A stretch of 64,000 bases of DNA from Camarhynchus parvulus (Eukaryota; Chordata; Aves; Passeriformes; Thraupidae), in contig NC_044590.1 in the NCBI RefSeq assembly GCF_901933205.1, positions 9,377,501 through 9,441,500 of the forward strand. Direction: 5' to 3'. The position numbers and the translations under genes were made by a program. Positions 36,961 through 49,048 of the stretch are shown here, piece after piece; positions within the stretch are counted from its first letter, which is position 1; every line of letters begins with the position of its first letter. The notes beneath the pieces are model-generated. The model searched no databases and was not told the origin of the DNA. It saw only the letters and a program-made list of their open reading frames with translations.

Positions 36961-37930
36961 TGCCAGCTTGGAAATGAGCAGGAGATATTTTAGGAAGATT
37001 CCACCTGCTGGCTGCATCTCCAACTGATAACAAGTTTCACTCATCCCAACTGTGATCTGCTGCTCTGCATGTCAGCTGTGGAGCTCTAGGAACTTGGACT
37101 GCAATCCCCAGGTCCCCTGGCTCAGGTCCAAGCTAACAAATCATCAAAGACAGCCAGTTGTGTTTGCATGTTTACTAAGAGTTCAACTATTTGATTCCCT
37201 TCTCAGTCTGCAAAGCCAAATGGCTCCCTGAGTTATCCTGGGATCCTGAGGCAAACAATGAACCATCACACAGCCAGTTCAGAGCACAGCAGGGTGCTCA
37301 GGGGCCCAATCCTGCCCTAAGGATAGGGTTTGATTCCATAGCCTAAAGCCTCACATTTTCTGCTTCGTGCACAATAGAAGCAGTTGTGTTCCTGAAAGTT
37401 TTCTTTGATAATATCAGCTAGATTTATAAAAAATACTCCTTCTTCCTGCAAGCCCTTATGGGCTCATGCTCTGGGTGGGTCTGTTCCTCCCTTCCAGTGC
37501 ATTTGGAGAGTTTAACTGGTTTTCAGCAAGCTCTGACCAAGCACTGCTCCCCCATCCCCTCTGACAAGTCCCCAGGTTTGGGTTTGGGTGGGTGAACCTG
37601 TAAAACACTTTGTGCAGCCTCACAAAGGATGATGCAAAATGCTGCTGCACCACCCCAGGGGTGTTCTGCCTCCAGGTACAAATGGAAAACGGTGCAGGGA
37701 AACCAAGGCAAGGTCAACTCAAACACCACATCCCACCGGGGCTGAGGAGAGCAGCTCTGCAAATCTTCTGACAGGAGGAGCCCAGCTGAGCTGCACTGCA
37801 GCCAGTGCCAGCCTGGGCTCCCAGCAGCAATGCCCTGCTGGCTTTGCCTCTGGGCTGTCACAGCACAGCTGGGCTGGAGCTGGGAAAATACATTTGGTTT
37901 TAAATAAGAAACTCAATTTGCCTAGCTTAG
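36961..37930. other. No gene or element recognised
   Basis: Unique sequence with overlapping ORFs on both strands. Nothing is supported. Confidence 0.45.
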
Positions 37931-37974
37931 TTTGATAAACATTGTTTGATAAACATTTTTTGATAAACAATGAT
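37931..37974 (+). repeat. 14-bp tandem repeat with a forkhead-type core
   Basis: Three units TTTGATAAACATTG, TTTGATAAACATTT and TTTGATAAACAATG lie at an exact 14-bp period (G of GATAAACA at 37934, 37948 and 37962). Each contains GATAAACA, matching the forkhead consensus RYAAACA. Three evenly spaced sites could act together, or could simply be a small tandem duplication. Confidence 0.9.
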
Positions 37975-39902
37975 AGGATAGATTTGAACTCAAACAGAGA
38001 CCTCAGCCAAGCCTGTTCAACCATGGCTGCAAACACATCACTGGGGGGCACAGAGATCCCCATCAAGGGGCTATCCAGGCCTGGGAAATTCAGACCCCCT
38101 ATAAAAAGAAGTTTTAGACAATAAAACACTCTGTTAATGACCCTCCCCACATAATACTGGACCACAGCTGATTTTTGTAAAAGCTGTTTGACCTTACTCA
38201 CATCTCATCTCCACCCTCCATTTGCTGGCCCAGGCTGAGCTGGTTGCCTGATTTTCCAAAGCTCCATCTCTCAGTCACTGGAAGGTGCTCTGTGTCCATC
38301 TGACTCTACAAGGAACCAAAGGGGGTGAGGTGTGCAATCCCCTGTGCAGTCTCCTGCCACATCTGATGTCCTAATAATTTTTTTCTCAATTTCAGTGGAG
38401 TAGTGACTGAGCAGCTGCTCTGTAAAGCTCAGCAGCTCAACGTGCACTTCCAGTCACATAAAATCACAAAAGGGCTCTGGGCAAGTTGCAGCTTGTAACC
38501 CAAGTGAACCCATGCAAAAAATCTGATTTATTATATGCAGTGATACCCCCTCTGACATCACCTTGCCATTAATCAGGTGATCCTTGACACTTTCCATATT
38601 CAAGCACCTTGCAGTAAATAGTCTTATCAGTCTTTTACAGCCATCACAACTGGTCTGACTCAGACAAGGCCAACGTGGGCCCATGGGAGCACTGGAGCTG
38701 CCACCTTCCCCATCTCTGCTCCAGTCCCTCTTTTCTGAGAAGTGATACAGCTGGTCAAAGGTTTCAGCCACAGCCCTGAAGTCCTGGAAGGGTTCTCCAG
38801 CAGCCACAAATCACTTTATAATGCTGTATCTCATGTGATAAGTCCTGAACTTTGCCACCTTTCCATGCAAGGCTTTAGGATGCTGAGGAACCAGGGAGCA
38901 GCTGTGGGAGCAGATCCTCAGGCAGCAGCACAGCAGCTGAGGTTTGAGTGGAGCTCTGACCATTAACACCAGCTGTCCTGGTGGTGTCCAAATGAAACAG
39001 AAAGAGAAGCCAGCTTCCAAATGCAGCCCTTTCAGTGAGGACAATGCTGAGATTCCTCAAACAGGATGGAAAATGGCAGCATCACAGCCCCTGGTTGTTG
39101 TCTCTGTTACAGACACCCAAGGTAAATGAATCTTGCAAAGTGTTTTGCAGGTTTACATGGGGGGAAAAAAAGCAGGAACAATATTTAGCGACAAATCTGT
39201 ATTACTTCAGCACTGATCCTGCCACAAACCATTGGAAAAAGGCTGTATGAACACTGAGCTGGGAAGGGCTGATCATGAATAAGGTTACTTGTGAAAGGGA
39301 GTTTCAAGGAGCAAGCCTGTTAGCAGGTAAGCCAGAGTATTTTAAGTGGAAACATTCTTGTCTTTAATTAAGGATGTTCCTTTTCTCCATTAAATGCAAA
39401 CTCTTATATTTAGGTCAAAATGTATACCAAGTTTCAGTAACTTTTACTAAATGGGTGCTGTTATTTACTGAAATCCAGCCCATGCTAAATGTGCCCAGTG
39501 TCCCTACTATTTAAATTCAGGGGGAACTTTCTAGATTCTTCCTCCCTGGTGACTTGCTCTTGTGTCTAAAGGTCTCTGCTACCTTTATTTTAACCTGAGA
39601 TTTGTCAAGGCAGGAACAGAACCTTCATAACATCTGCCATTCAGATGATGGCAGGCAAAGAATAGCCTCCAGCTGCCAGTAAATCAAATGGAGTTGCACC
39701 AGGGTTGATGTTCCTTGAAATGCTTGCATCAGTGCTCAAAAGCCAGAGAGGGACAAAAAAAAAAAAAGACAAAAAAGGAGATGGGGAAAGAGAGGAGAAA
39801 AGATGTGCTGCTGATCTGAGTGAGAACAGGTCACTTCCCTGCCCCTCACTGGCAGGGCTGAGCTAGAGGCTATTTGGGGTGAAATGAAGAATACTTATTT
39901 GT
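37975..39902. other. No gene or element recognised
   Basis: Unique DNA. A 160-codon minus ORF (37719-38201) spans the forkhead-type repeat and has no domain. A poly-A run lies at 39757-39769, just before the CR1. Confidence 0.45.
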
Positions 39903-40308
39903 CATAGAATCATGGAATGGTTGGAAAAGACCTCAAAGTTCATCCAATGCCACCCCTGCCATGGCAGGGACACCTTCCACTGTCCCTGGTTGCTCCAAGC
40001 CCTGTCCAGCCTGGCCTTGGGCACTGCCAGGGATCCAGGGGCAGCCCCAGCTGCTCTGGGCACCCTGTGCCAGGGCCTGCCCACCCTCACAGGGAGGAAT
40101 TCCCAATTCCCAATATCCCATCCAACCCTGCCCTCTGGCAGTTTAAAGTCACTGCCCCTTGTCCTGGACTCCATGTCTTTGTCCCCAGTCCCTCTCCAGC
40201 TCTCCTGGAGCCCCTTTAGGCACTGGAAAGGGCTCTAAGGTCTCCCTGGAGCCTCCTCTCCTCCAGGCTGAACAATCCCCACTCTCTCCTCCTGTCTCCA
40301 TAAGACAA
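39903..40308 (-). mobile_element. CR1 LINE 3' fragment, antisense, about 400 bp
   Basis: Starts CATAGAATCATGGAATGG, then GGACACCTTCCACTGTCCC, TCCAGCCTGGCCTTGGGCAC, CAGGGCCTGCCCACCCTC and CCCTTGTCCTGGACTCC, ending near CTCCAGGCTGAACAATCCCC. This is the reverse complement of the CR1 3' region in correct order, so the LINE is on the minus strand. It is the best-preserved CR1 in the window. The ORFs of 90-108 codons at 39902-40238 are artefacts of it. Confidence 0.95.
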
Positions 40309-42599
40309 GCAGCTTTTTCACTACTGTTTCATCTGAGCACCGAGGGAAAGGCAATGGAAGCCCAGCAGCCTCTCCACCAGCAGAAAGTTCCCTTTAGGAG
40401 CCATTTTCAGTTGCACACATTCAAATTTACTGCACTTTATTAATGACTGGAGAAAGAAAGGGCCAAATCCACATAAATAAATAAAACTGAACTGCTGCCA
40501 TGACGAGCACTAATTTGGGTGGTTCTGTGTTGTTGTCTCTCTGTATACAGTCACTGGGGTGAAAAGGGAGATATTTTAAGTCAGAAACTGAGTGTCTGTG
40601 GCAGACAATTTGGGTACAGGGAAGAGCAAAGCTCTCTGCTAAGGGGCTGGGGGAGAAAAAGCCATCCTCTGAAAAGATGAATATTTGAAAATGCCAACTG
40701 CTACAGCTACTGCAGGCTTATTTGCCAGCACTCTGAGCCTGGCTGGAATCGATCTGTGGGGACAGGTTTTGCAAAGGAAACAACAGCAAATGGGGCTTTG
40801 GTTCTGGGGTGACGCTGCTCAGTTGTCAGGAAGAACTGGTTGTGTCCTCCCTTGGCAGGGGCAGCAGGAGAAGCTGTTAAACACAGACCCAGAGCCTGTG
40901 GCACAGGGGCTCAGGAGAAAATGCGTGGCATTTCCCTGGGATTCCTGGTGCAGGGACTAAAACAATGTTAATTGTGGAGAACTGATTTATTCAGCAGAAA
41001 GCCACCCAGGGAATTTGAGGTTTTGGGCGTCTGAGAGCAGAAAGCACTTACAAGAAAGTTTAGGAATAAACTTTCTAAATTTACTTTGCTCTCCTATGAA
41101 CCTGTCATTTGTGCCTTCAGGTACCAAGGTGTATTTTCCCCTCATCACTGTTCCTAGTCCATTGGTGGGGAAGAGAAGAGCAATATCTCTGCAGAAGGAC
41201 TGTGCATTTGTTCAAGCTTCCATCAACACATGGAGGCAGAACAAGAGCAGCCTGCAAGTGGTTTTACTGACATCCCTGTTCCTGACAAGTTTGTTTTACT
41301 CCTTTAAACAGTCCCAATTTTAAGGCAGAATGGTCAGAAAACAGACCTAAGGCACTTCTGTAGTTGGCAGTTTGTTTATTAAGATGCTGCTACCAATGCA
41401 CAGTGTAGCTTTTCCTGTGGAATTAGTCCCTAATGTGAGGGATACACAGGGTTACACTGGTGTAATCATAAAAAAAGGAAAAAAGTGCCCCAGCCTGAAC
41501 CCAGGATCTGAGCCTGGAATGAAGACTGGGGTGAATGGAAAGGTCACTGTGGAGAGCCCTGGCCGTGAGCTGAGCTGAGCTGAGTTTGAGTGAGGATGTA
41601 GCTTTGGGTAATTCTGGCATCCTAAGGTCTCAAGTAATTCCCACTTGTGTTTGCTTGTATTTTTGCTGTCTGTCTTTTGCACTTCTGCCTCTCAGATTAC
41701 TAGGGCTGGTGACAAGGAAATATGGGAATAGCCACCCAATCAAATTAAAAAACATTAGAAAGGTCAAGCACATACAGGTTGCTCTCACACCATGAGTGGG
41801 AATCAGATTTCCTGGTATCTCAGTAAAAGTGCCAGATTGTGTTAACCAGATAAGGAAATGGGAGCTTCTAAGTCTAAAACCAGGAGTAATTTGCCAGGGG
41901 ATCTCTTTTCAAGGAAGAGTGTGTGGTGGTTAGGTTTCTTTGACATTTCTACCCTGTGGATGAAAACAGCCTGACTGTGCTTCTGTGTTTTTCCCTGCCC
42001 AGTGTGGTCCTGGTACCACAGGCATGAGAGCTCCTGCAGACCTGCTGATGCTGTAGGACATTAGAAGAGGAGCAGTAAATAAATGCAATATTTATCCTGG
42101 AAAAACATTATTGGTAAATAGCTTTATCTGGGAGGGAATCAAGGTGCTGAAACCTCATCTCACAGCTGAAGTCCTGACAGATGCCACCCTGATGGTCCCT
42201 TCCACACATAACTGGATCTCCAGCAGCCTGTAGACATAATATCCATGTAGCTTTATACAAGAGTTCTAGGTGTTGTAACTACCAGAACTATCTAATGAAA
42301 ACTGCACAGAGCAGCATGTCCTCAGTAGACAGAGACCTTCTCCTCTTGAAGCACCACCTAAGGACAATTTTAACATGGATTTTTGGAGATACAATTGCAA
42401 GTTTAGACGTTTTAAGGTATAGACATCCTGCGAGAGTTCTGCTACCAGGCAAGACCAACTTTGTCATTGCTTGACCAGATGGGCAGCAACCACCATACAT
42501 TGGGAAACATCCTGCTCTGCTTTTCTTGGTGATCTGTTTTAGATTTGTAATGACCCTCGGCTGTTTCTCAAAGGTCTTGCTTCCACTTTATCCCTGTAT
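40309..42599. other. No gene or element recognised
   Basis: Unique DNA. 40420-40600 is repeat-free with CACTAATTTGGG and may be regulatory. A short GAGCT repeat lies at 41567-41585. The ORFs have no domains. Confidence 0.45.
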
Positions 42600-43200
42600 C
42601 AGTGGTTCATTCAGGATTTTGAAGAGTGTTGCACAGGAACAACCTTCATTTTTGAAGATAGCAACTCTTGAAATGATGAGTAAATAAACCCTGTCACCTT
42701 GACAGGCTAACATTTCCATTTCCCCCTTCATTATTTATTTATGTATGGTTCCTGAAACCCATTTCCCAAATTCTCCACCCTCACTGTCCTCCCCCTACTT
42801 GGTTTTAATGAATTGAGGATTGAATTCTAGAGCACACCTTTGAGTCACAGATGATAAAGCACCCAGTCTTTTGGCAGTCCTGTAAATGCTACGGTGGCTT
42901 CCAAAGAGTTAATTCATTATGGTCCATTGTCCAGTCAACTTTATAGCTAGCAGCAGATTGGAGCCAACTTGAAATGCTGAAGTGGGAATGAAAAATGAGC
43001 AGAGCCTTGGTGTGCATTAAATATTTAATATTCTCTCAGTGGGAGGTGTCAGGAAAAGGACCATATAATAAATACTACAAGAGACAATTCCATCACTGAC
43101 TCGTCTGTTAATGACCTCATTTGCTTTGACAGAAACATTACAGATGCAGCCTCTTCGCTTCTGTGGCCCTAATAAGCATCCACATTCCAGTTGGAAAGCA
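42600..43200. promoter_or_regulatory. Candidate conserved non-coding element
   Basis: About 600 bp without repeats. It contains an inverted pair of MEIS/TGIF-type cores (CCTGTCA at 42690-42696 and TGACAGG at 42700-42706), TTTTAATGAATTGAGG near 42803, GAGTTAATTCATTATGG near 42907, CATTAAATATTTAATATTC near 43016, and TGTTAATGACC with TTTGACAG near 43107-43132. No ORF. Compositional inference. Confidence 0.4.
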
Positions 43201-46200
43201 AATTCCTGCTCCTGCAAGGCCGAGGAGTGGGTTGGAGCTATGATTGCCTTCTTCTCCCTCTCCCTGTCTCCCCCCACTCCACAGATCTGGGGCATCTAGA
43301 AAGAATTCTGTGTGGCATGAAAGGTATTTGTGGCAGCTGCGTGATTTTGGCAGGAAAAGTGACAATTTTATCAAACTACCTGGAAAACATGAACTCAAAA
43401 AAATGTTCCCTTCCCTTAGAGGAGAAAAGTGCTTCCCATCTCCTTAAAATGACCAGCTTGTAAACTGTGTGAGCTTGGCAATGGTGTTTGGGGAGGTGGT
43501 GGTGACCACCTCCAGTTTAACCCCTGTAGATTTCTTGTGCCAGGAATGAGAGGATCCTCAGGAGGGATTTATCCAGATGCCTCCTGGTGAGGGTTTCCCA
43601 CCTCAGCATGGAGATCTTGGATCCCATTGCATTCCTGGACCACCTGTTGGCCAGATCACAGGATTTTCTAAGCAGTGCTGTGACCTGCAGCCCTGCTGGT
43701 CCCACAGAGGGATGTTCTGCCTGAGCCCCAGTATTACAGGGGCTTTGGCTTCAAACTAAGTGTGAGCAGCATGTTTTCTCTCTTCCTCTATTTATGTTTG
43801 AAAGGTCTTCAAAAGCATCCCTGCTCTGATGGCTGGAAGCCAGCTCTACATGTATTCATATCCAGTTCCTGTGGAGTTGATCTTTGCCAGGTTTCCCCTT
43901 CAACTTAATTAATTCTTTTCCTGCCTGGGCAGATAGATCCTGGGATGTTTGTGTCACTTCTCAGTCTCTTTTTTAATCCTGGTTGAGCAAATCAACCTCT
44001 TTGTGTTTGTCTAGAAAGGTTCCTGATGGCTCTCAGCATCCCAGTAAACTTTTTCTTCTTCTGTCCCTGCTTCTGTTTCTCTTCTTGAGTAGCAATAACT
44101 GATGAGGTTTGAAATGCTGTGTAAAATTATGTACATTCTAGCTTTTCTCTAGTGGGAATTCCTCCATTCAGTCTCTGCATTACCCTGTAGGGCCAGCTTG
44201 GGAGCTCAGTTCTCCCCTCCACGGACAACTGCTGGGTTAAATTTGAAGATCTCAGTATTAGTAGTCTGGAATCCATCCAAATTCTAACACATTTCCTTTC
44301 CTTCTTACTGCAGTGTAAAATCATGTTGAATTTCTCTGAACTCCTCATTTACCTCCAGTGTTAACTTATTCCCTCCTCCAAACTTTCTTCTAAGGCCTTG
44401 CATGGCTGCAAAATTTCAACAATTCTCCTGTATTTGTCTAGGCTCTTATTCCTTCTCTTTTTAAAAAAATACTCAGTTTCCTCAGAGAACTACAGTAGTT
44501 TTTTGTAGGACAGTATGGATAGTAAACAAAACTCAGATTGTGAAAATGAAGAGTAAAAATAGGTATTTGTCTTCTGCTCAGGTCAAGTGCATACTGGGAG
44601 GCTCAGACTCTGCTTTGGACTTCTGGGCTTGACAATACTCTTGCCCTCTCTTTTAAACTAGAAGTTTTCTGCCTCAAAGTGAAACTTGAATCTAAGCACA
44701 TTAAAAATTGTAAGGATGATGAGGTGGTGACAGGGGCCTTAGAGACACCTTATAGTTCAGTGCTAGAGGCCTGGACAGCTGAGCTGCTGGGGTAGGACTC
44801 CAGAGTGCACGCTCAAATGTCAGCACCTTTGATTAGAATCTGCTTCTTGGGATGGATTATAACCCTACCATCTCCCTCCTTCCCTAACACTGAGGCCACT
44901 GGTGTAGGAGGAGGTGTCCTTTGTGCTCCCTGCTGGGGTCAGGGTGGCAGGGGCTGTTTGCTGTGCATGCCATGGGCTAAGAGGAGGTTTGGCAGAGGGG
45001 AAGGTGAGGCTCCTTCCCCTGCTGCTGCTCCATGGACCAGGGGCTGGGCTTCAGCAGGGTGCAGGGGAGGATGCTGAACACAAACCAGCTCACTGCAGGC
45101 TCCAGGAGGAAGAGGGAGCAGGAATGAAAATAAAAAGCTGGTCAGAAACGGGAAGAGAATGTGGCTGCCCTCACTCTGGCTCTGTGTAGGCTGCCTCAGA
45201 TGCCACACATTCTGTGCATTACAACAAGGCAGTTGTTTGTAGTGCTGGATCCGTGCAGCAGGGAGATAAGGTTCTGCCTTTGTATCAGAAGCAGCTGCAA
45301 AGGGGCAGAAAAGGTCTTAGAACAAGAAATTAGTTCATTTGAATTCTCCCACTCTCTCTTTTTTGGTTCTTCAAGCCAGACAGTGACAGCATCTCCCTCC
45401 ATCCTGCAGGCAGCTTTGCACTGGTGTGGCACCAGCAGGAATTTGTCCCTCTGCCCCTGAGACTGTGCAGGGTGGGTCCCTGGCTGGGGTCCTGCCCCGG
45501 GGGACTTGGCCCCAGGCCTGGGCTCACAGGGCAGGCAGTGGTGTGGCTTACAGAGTGTGGAGGTAGCACAGGCAGTCACACCAGCCAGGGCTGGAGCTGC
45601 TGCTGGGCTGTGCTTGAACGAGCCCATGGCTACAGCAACAACACAACAACAGGCTAGAGAGAGCTCTAAGATGGCACAAGTCATCCATTCCATGTCCTGC
45701 ATGGGGAGAAGGAGAAAATACCTGGACTATACACTATTAGTCTGTGCTGGATGCATTCAAATGAACCTGGGCAGGCAGCCTTGAGCATGACATAGCTACT
45801 GTCTGAGTGCTTGGCTTGCAGCCTTAATGATGTTCTTTTAATGTAGCTTTTAAAAGTGCATAATATAATATACATTGTCTGTCCTGTCTGTCTTTTATAG
45901 CTGTAAAAAATGGATCAGGTGTATGCTCTGACATATGGATCCATTCCACCCCCCGCTCAGACAGACACTCTGCCACCTTCCTGCACTTGCTGAAACACTC
46001 TGTAAGGTTTATGTTTGATCTTAAATAATTATCACCCCATGCAATAAAGAAATAACCCTTTTTGCCTTCAAAACTTTGCACTGGTAATTTCTCAGTGTGT
46101 GTTTCTCAGGAGCTGGGCAGTTCCCTGGCTGTTTCTCTGCAGCTCATTTCAGGCTGGAGAGCTGTGAGTAAATCTGGACAGGGCTGCAGAAACTGCTCAG

Positions 46201-46540
46201 TGTGTGAGGGGTGTAAAAGGAGGAAACTCACAGTCCAGGTGGAAGAAGGAGGAGGATACAAGGCAGAGAGGAGATGAAATGGCCCTCAGAGCTCCAGAGA
46301 TGTGTCCCCTCTTCCCAGGCTGCTCTGCCCGTGAGTTACAGCCTCTGAGCTGGCAGTGCTGCTGCTGCTGCAGGGCTCTGGCGGCTCCAGACCTGCTGGC
46401 AATCTCCCCAGGGCTGATTTAGAGAGGTCACCTGTCACTTGTGTAAAGGTCACCAGAGGTCTGTGCTGTGGACAGTCCCCACATTCCCGGGATGTCACAT
46501 AATCATTTTATTTTACATTGCCTGGGCCCTGCCAGGGGAG
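43201..46540. other. 3.3 kb without a recognisable gene or element
   Basis: Unique DNA with overlapping ORFs on both strands (up to 168 codons, minus 45196-45702) in GC-rich sequence. No domain, no repeat family. Confidence 0.45.
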
Positions 46541-46563
46541 GGGAGGAGGAGGAGGAGGAGGAG
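46541..46563 (+). repeat. (GGA)n microsatellite
   Basis: About seven GGA units follow GGGGAGG. It produces the poly-Gly run in the overlapping ORF at 46518-46895, which is therefore not evidence of a protein. Confidence 0.9.
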
Positions 46564-46599
46564 GGATGAGACTGCGAGGTCAGCAGCATCTTTATGGAT

Positions 46600-46800
46600 G
46601 GCAGAGTGAATGTGAGGTGAAAGGGATCGTTGCTTTTGCCTCCCCAATAAACCCCTTTTCTCTGCCTGAACGGAAGCCACGAGGAGCTGCTCGGCTAATT
46701 TATATTAATTCAACTCCATTAATGATGAGATATCATCTCTTCTCTCAGCAGGAGAACCATCAAAAGGATTTAATACTGAGCTGCTCTTCTGACAAGCCCA
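46600..46800. promoter_or_regulatory. Candidate conserved non-coding element
   Basis: Repeat-free block with GGCTAATTTATATTAATTC near 46692 and CATTAATGATGAGATATC near 46717, followed by AAAAGGATTTAATAC near 46754 (a BICOID/OTX-type GGATTA-like word). Inferred from composition. Confidence 0.35.
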
Positions 46801-48957
46801 CGTTACAGCCACAGCCACTCCATGGCTGGACTGAACCTTCCCCAGCCACAGCTTTTCCCAAGGTCTCCTTAAGAAGGGCAGTCTCACATTATTAGGATTA
46901 TTTTTGGGTCAGTCCTCACATGTCTCAGCACTGCTCAGGCACAGATGAGCTGGAAAGCTCTGTGGGGAAGAAAGGACATGGCACCCATGCCCTGTCTTCC
47001 CCAGGCTGCTGATGAACATGGGGCATTTCAAGTGCTCTGCAGCCACAACCAGCATGAGTTGCAGTCTGCTCTCCTTGGCTGCTGCAGGGTAGAAAAATCC
47101 CATTTTTTGGAGCCTGGAATGGCTGTAGGAGCCTCCTGCCCTGCTCGTGGACAGCAGTGCTCTGTGATGCAGAACAATCCTGCCAGTTCCTCTTGGATGC
47201 AGAGAGTCTGTTGCCCTCACCAGTGATATGCCAGAGGAAAAAGCACCTGGACCATCAGGAATGTGTCATGGAGCTCCATGAAGTCAGTTATCTGGGGTTT
47301 CTTGCTCATTCACCGTGGGCATTCTGAGGGATGGGCACCAGGCTGTGGAAATCAGGCTGTGGCGTTGGGAGGGTCTGAGATTCCCCCTGGGATCAGAGGG
47401 CCAGGGGTACTGCACAGCAGAGATCAGCACTTTGGGGTCCCTGCAGAGAGGGGGAAACTGAGGCACAGGTGGGGGAGGCTCACATGCCCTCAGTGTGGGC
47501 AGCTTTGGGAGCAGCACTGGCCCTGGGAGCCAAAGCAAGGACCAGGTGTCGGTGCTGCCCATGGAGGGCTGGACAGTGCCCTGGGGATGGCCATGGCAGG
47601 TCATGGTGGCCAGAGTGGTTTTGCAGTGGCCACAGGGCCTGGATCCAGCAGGGCTGCAGAGGAGTCTCTTGTTCCCTCATCCATGTCCTGGCAGCAGGAG
47701 ACAAGACTTCTTGCTAGTCATGTAATTTAATTTCTCTCTTTGCTTCTGGCTGATAGTATTAAACTCCTGGCCTCCGAAACACACATAATAATATCTTTTT
47801 TTTTTTCCCTTTTATAAAAATATATTTTTTATATTAACATATTTCCTTTTGAAACTGTGTGAGGCTTTTCTCAAAACTAATGGATTTTTTTTTTTCTCCC
47901 CTTGTCTGGGCCAAATGTATTCAAATCTTAACTCAGTTAAGTCAGAAGATTCCTATCGTCTCAGCAGGGAATCCCACCCTTTATTCCACAAATCAGCATC
48001 CTTTTTATTTGACTTTCTGATCTCCAAAGGAAAAGGGATGCTTTTTTTTTTTTAGAGGTTCTTTTTTTTTTAAGTTTAACTCTGACGTTGATGTTGCAAT
48101 GCTCTTTGATAGCTGAGAACACAAGGACTGACTTCAGGAGCAGCTGAAACTTCATCAGGAACCAAAATATAAGAAGAAGGGATTCAGAATGGGAAATGGT
48201 AGAAAGTGATACTGTTGAAACAACCCTTTGAAATTTCCCAAATGATGTTTGATCTGTGAGTCCCTTAAAGCTGCTGCAATACCTTTAGTATCAAAATGAT
48301 CTCTTTTTTATTAAGGGGGGGGCAGGAAGTAGAGGTATTTAAATTTTTTTTAGTGACACAGAAGAAATAAGTTTAATTTTAACCTGCAATGGTTCCACCT
48401 GGAATTATTTTTTTTTACATATGTTTATCTGGGATTTAGTAGGATTCTTTCATAATTTTTTTCTTCTCTTCTGCTTGAATAATACTTTATTTCAAAGGAG
48501 CAGCAGAAGAGACACGAGGGACTGAATGCTGAGGAATAGATTACTCCTGAAACATGCTGTATCCTCCCTTATCCTCCCCCAAAATGAAAATCGTGAAATA
48601 GAAACTCTTTGAGGTGAAGGAAGGAAGGGCCCAAGAGCAAAACCAGTGCTGTGGCATCGAGCTGCTGGCAGGATTCTGTGAGCCCTGAGGCTGCCCCAGC
48701 CCTCCCATTGCAGCTGCAGTGCTGCCCCTTGTGCCCCAGCTGGGCTGATCCCCCAGCAGGGACACGGGGAAAGGAACTGGTGAAAATCCCTAGGGAGAAA
48801 TGGGTCTTGAGGGAATGACATGGGGCATGCCCAGGCTGTAGAGAAAATAAACCTGGGGGAGAAATGCAGCTGCCTTGGTTGGTGGGATAAACCTGGGAGA
48901 AATTTACCTTGTAGTTTGTTCTGTGTGAAGGGCCCAGCTATGGGTTTGGGTGGTCAG
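46801..48957. other. No gene or element recognised
   Basis: GC-rich to 47700, with overlapping ORFs in all frames (the largest is 155 codons at 47263-47730). AT-rich with several poly-T and poly-A runs at 47795-48080 and 48300-48470. Nothing else is supported. Confidence 0.45.
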
Positions 48958-49048
48958 AAAATAAAATAAAATAAAATAAAATAGAATAAAATAAAATAAA
49001 ATAAAATAAAATAAAATAAAATAAAATAAAATAAAATAAAATAAAATA
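48958..49048 (+). repeat. (AAAAT)n microsatellite, about 18 units
   Basis: Uninterrupted AAAAT pentamers except for one G substitution at about 48984. It is likely to be length-polymorphic. No neighbouring LINE or SINE tail is recognised, so it does not look like a decayed poly-A tail. Confidence 0.97.

Noticed and set aside
39902..40238. Overlapping ORFs of 90-108 codons
   Set aside because: They lie inside an antisense CR1 3' tail, which is non-coding.
43490..43710. Repeat-like stretch with GGAGGGATTTATCCAGATGC
   Set aside because: Its wording suggests an old dispersed repeat, but I cannot assign it to CR1 or any LTR family.
46518..46895. 125-codon ORF with a poly-Gly run
   Set aside because: The Gly run is the (GGA)n microsatellite and the rest has no domain.
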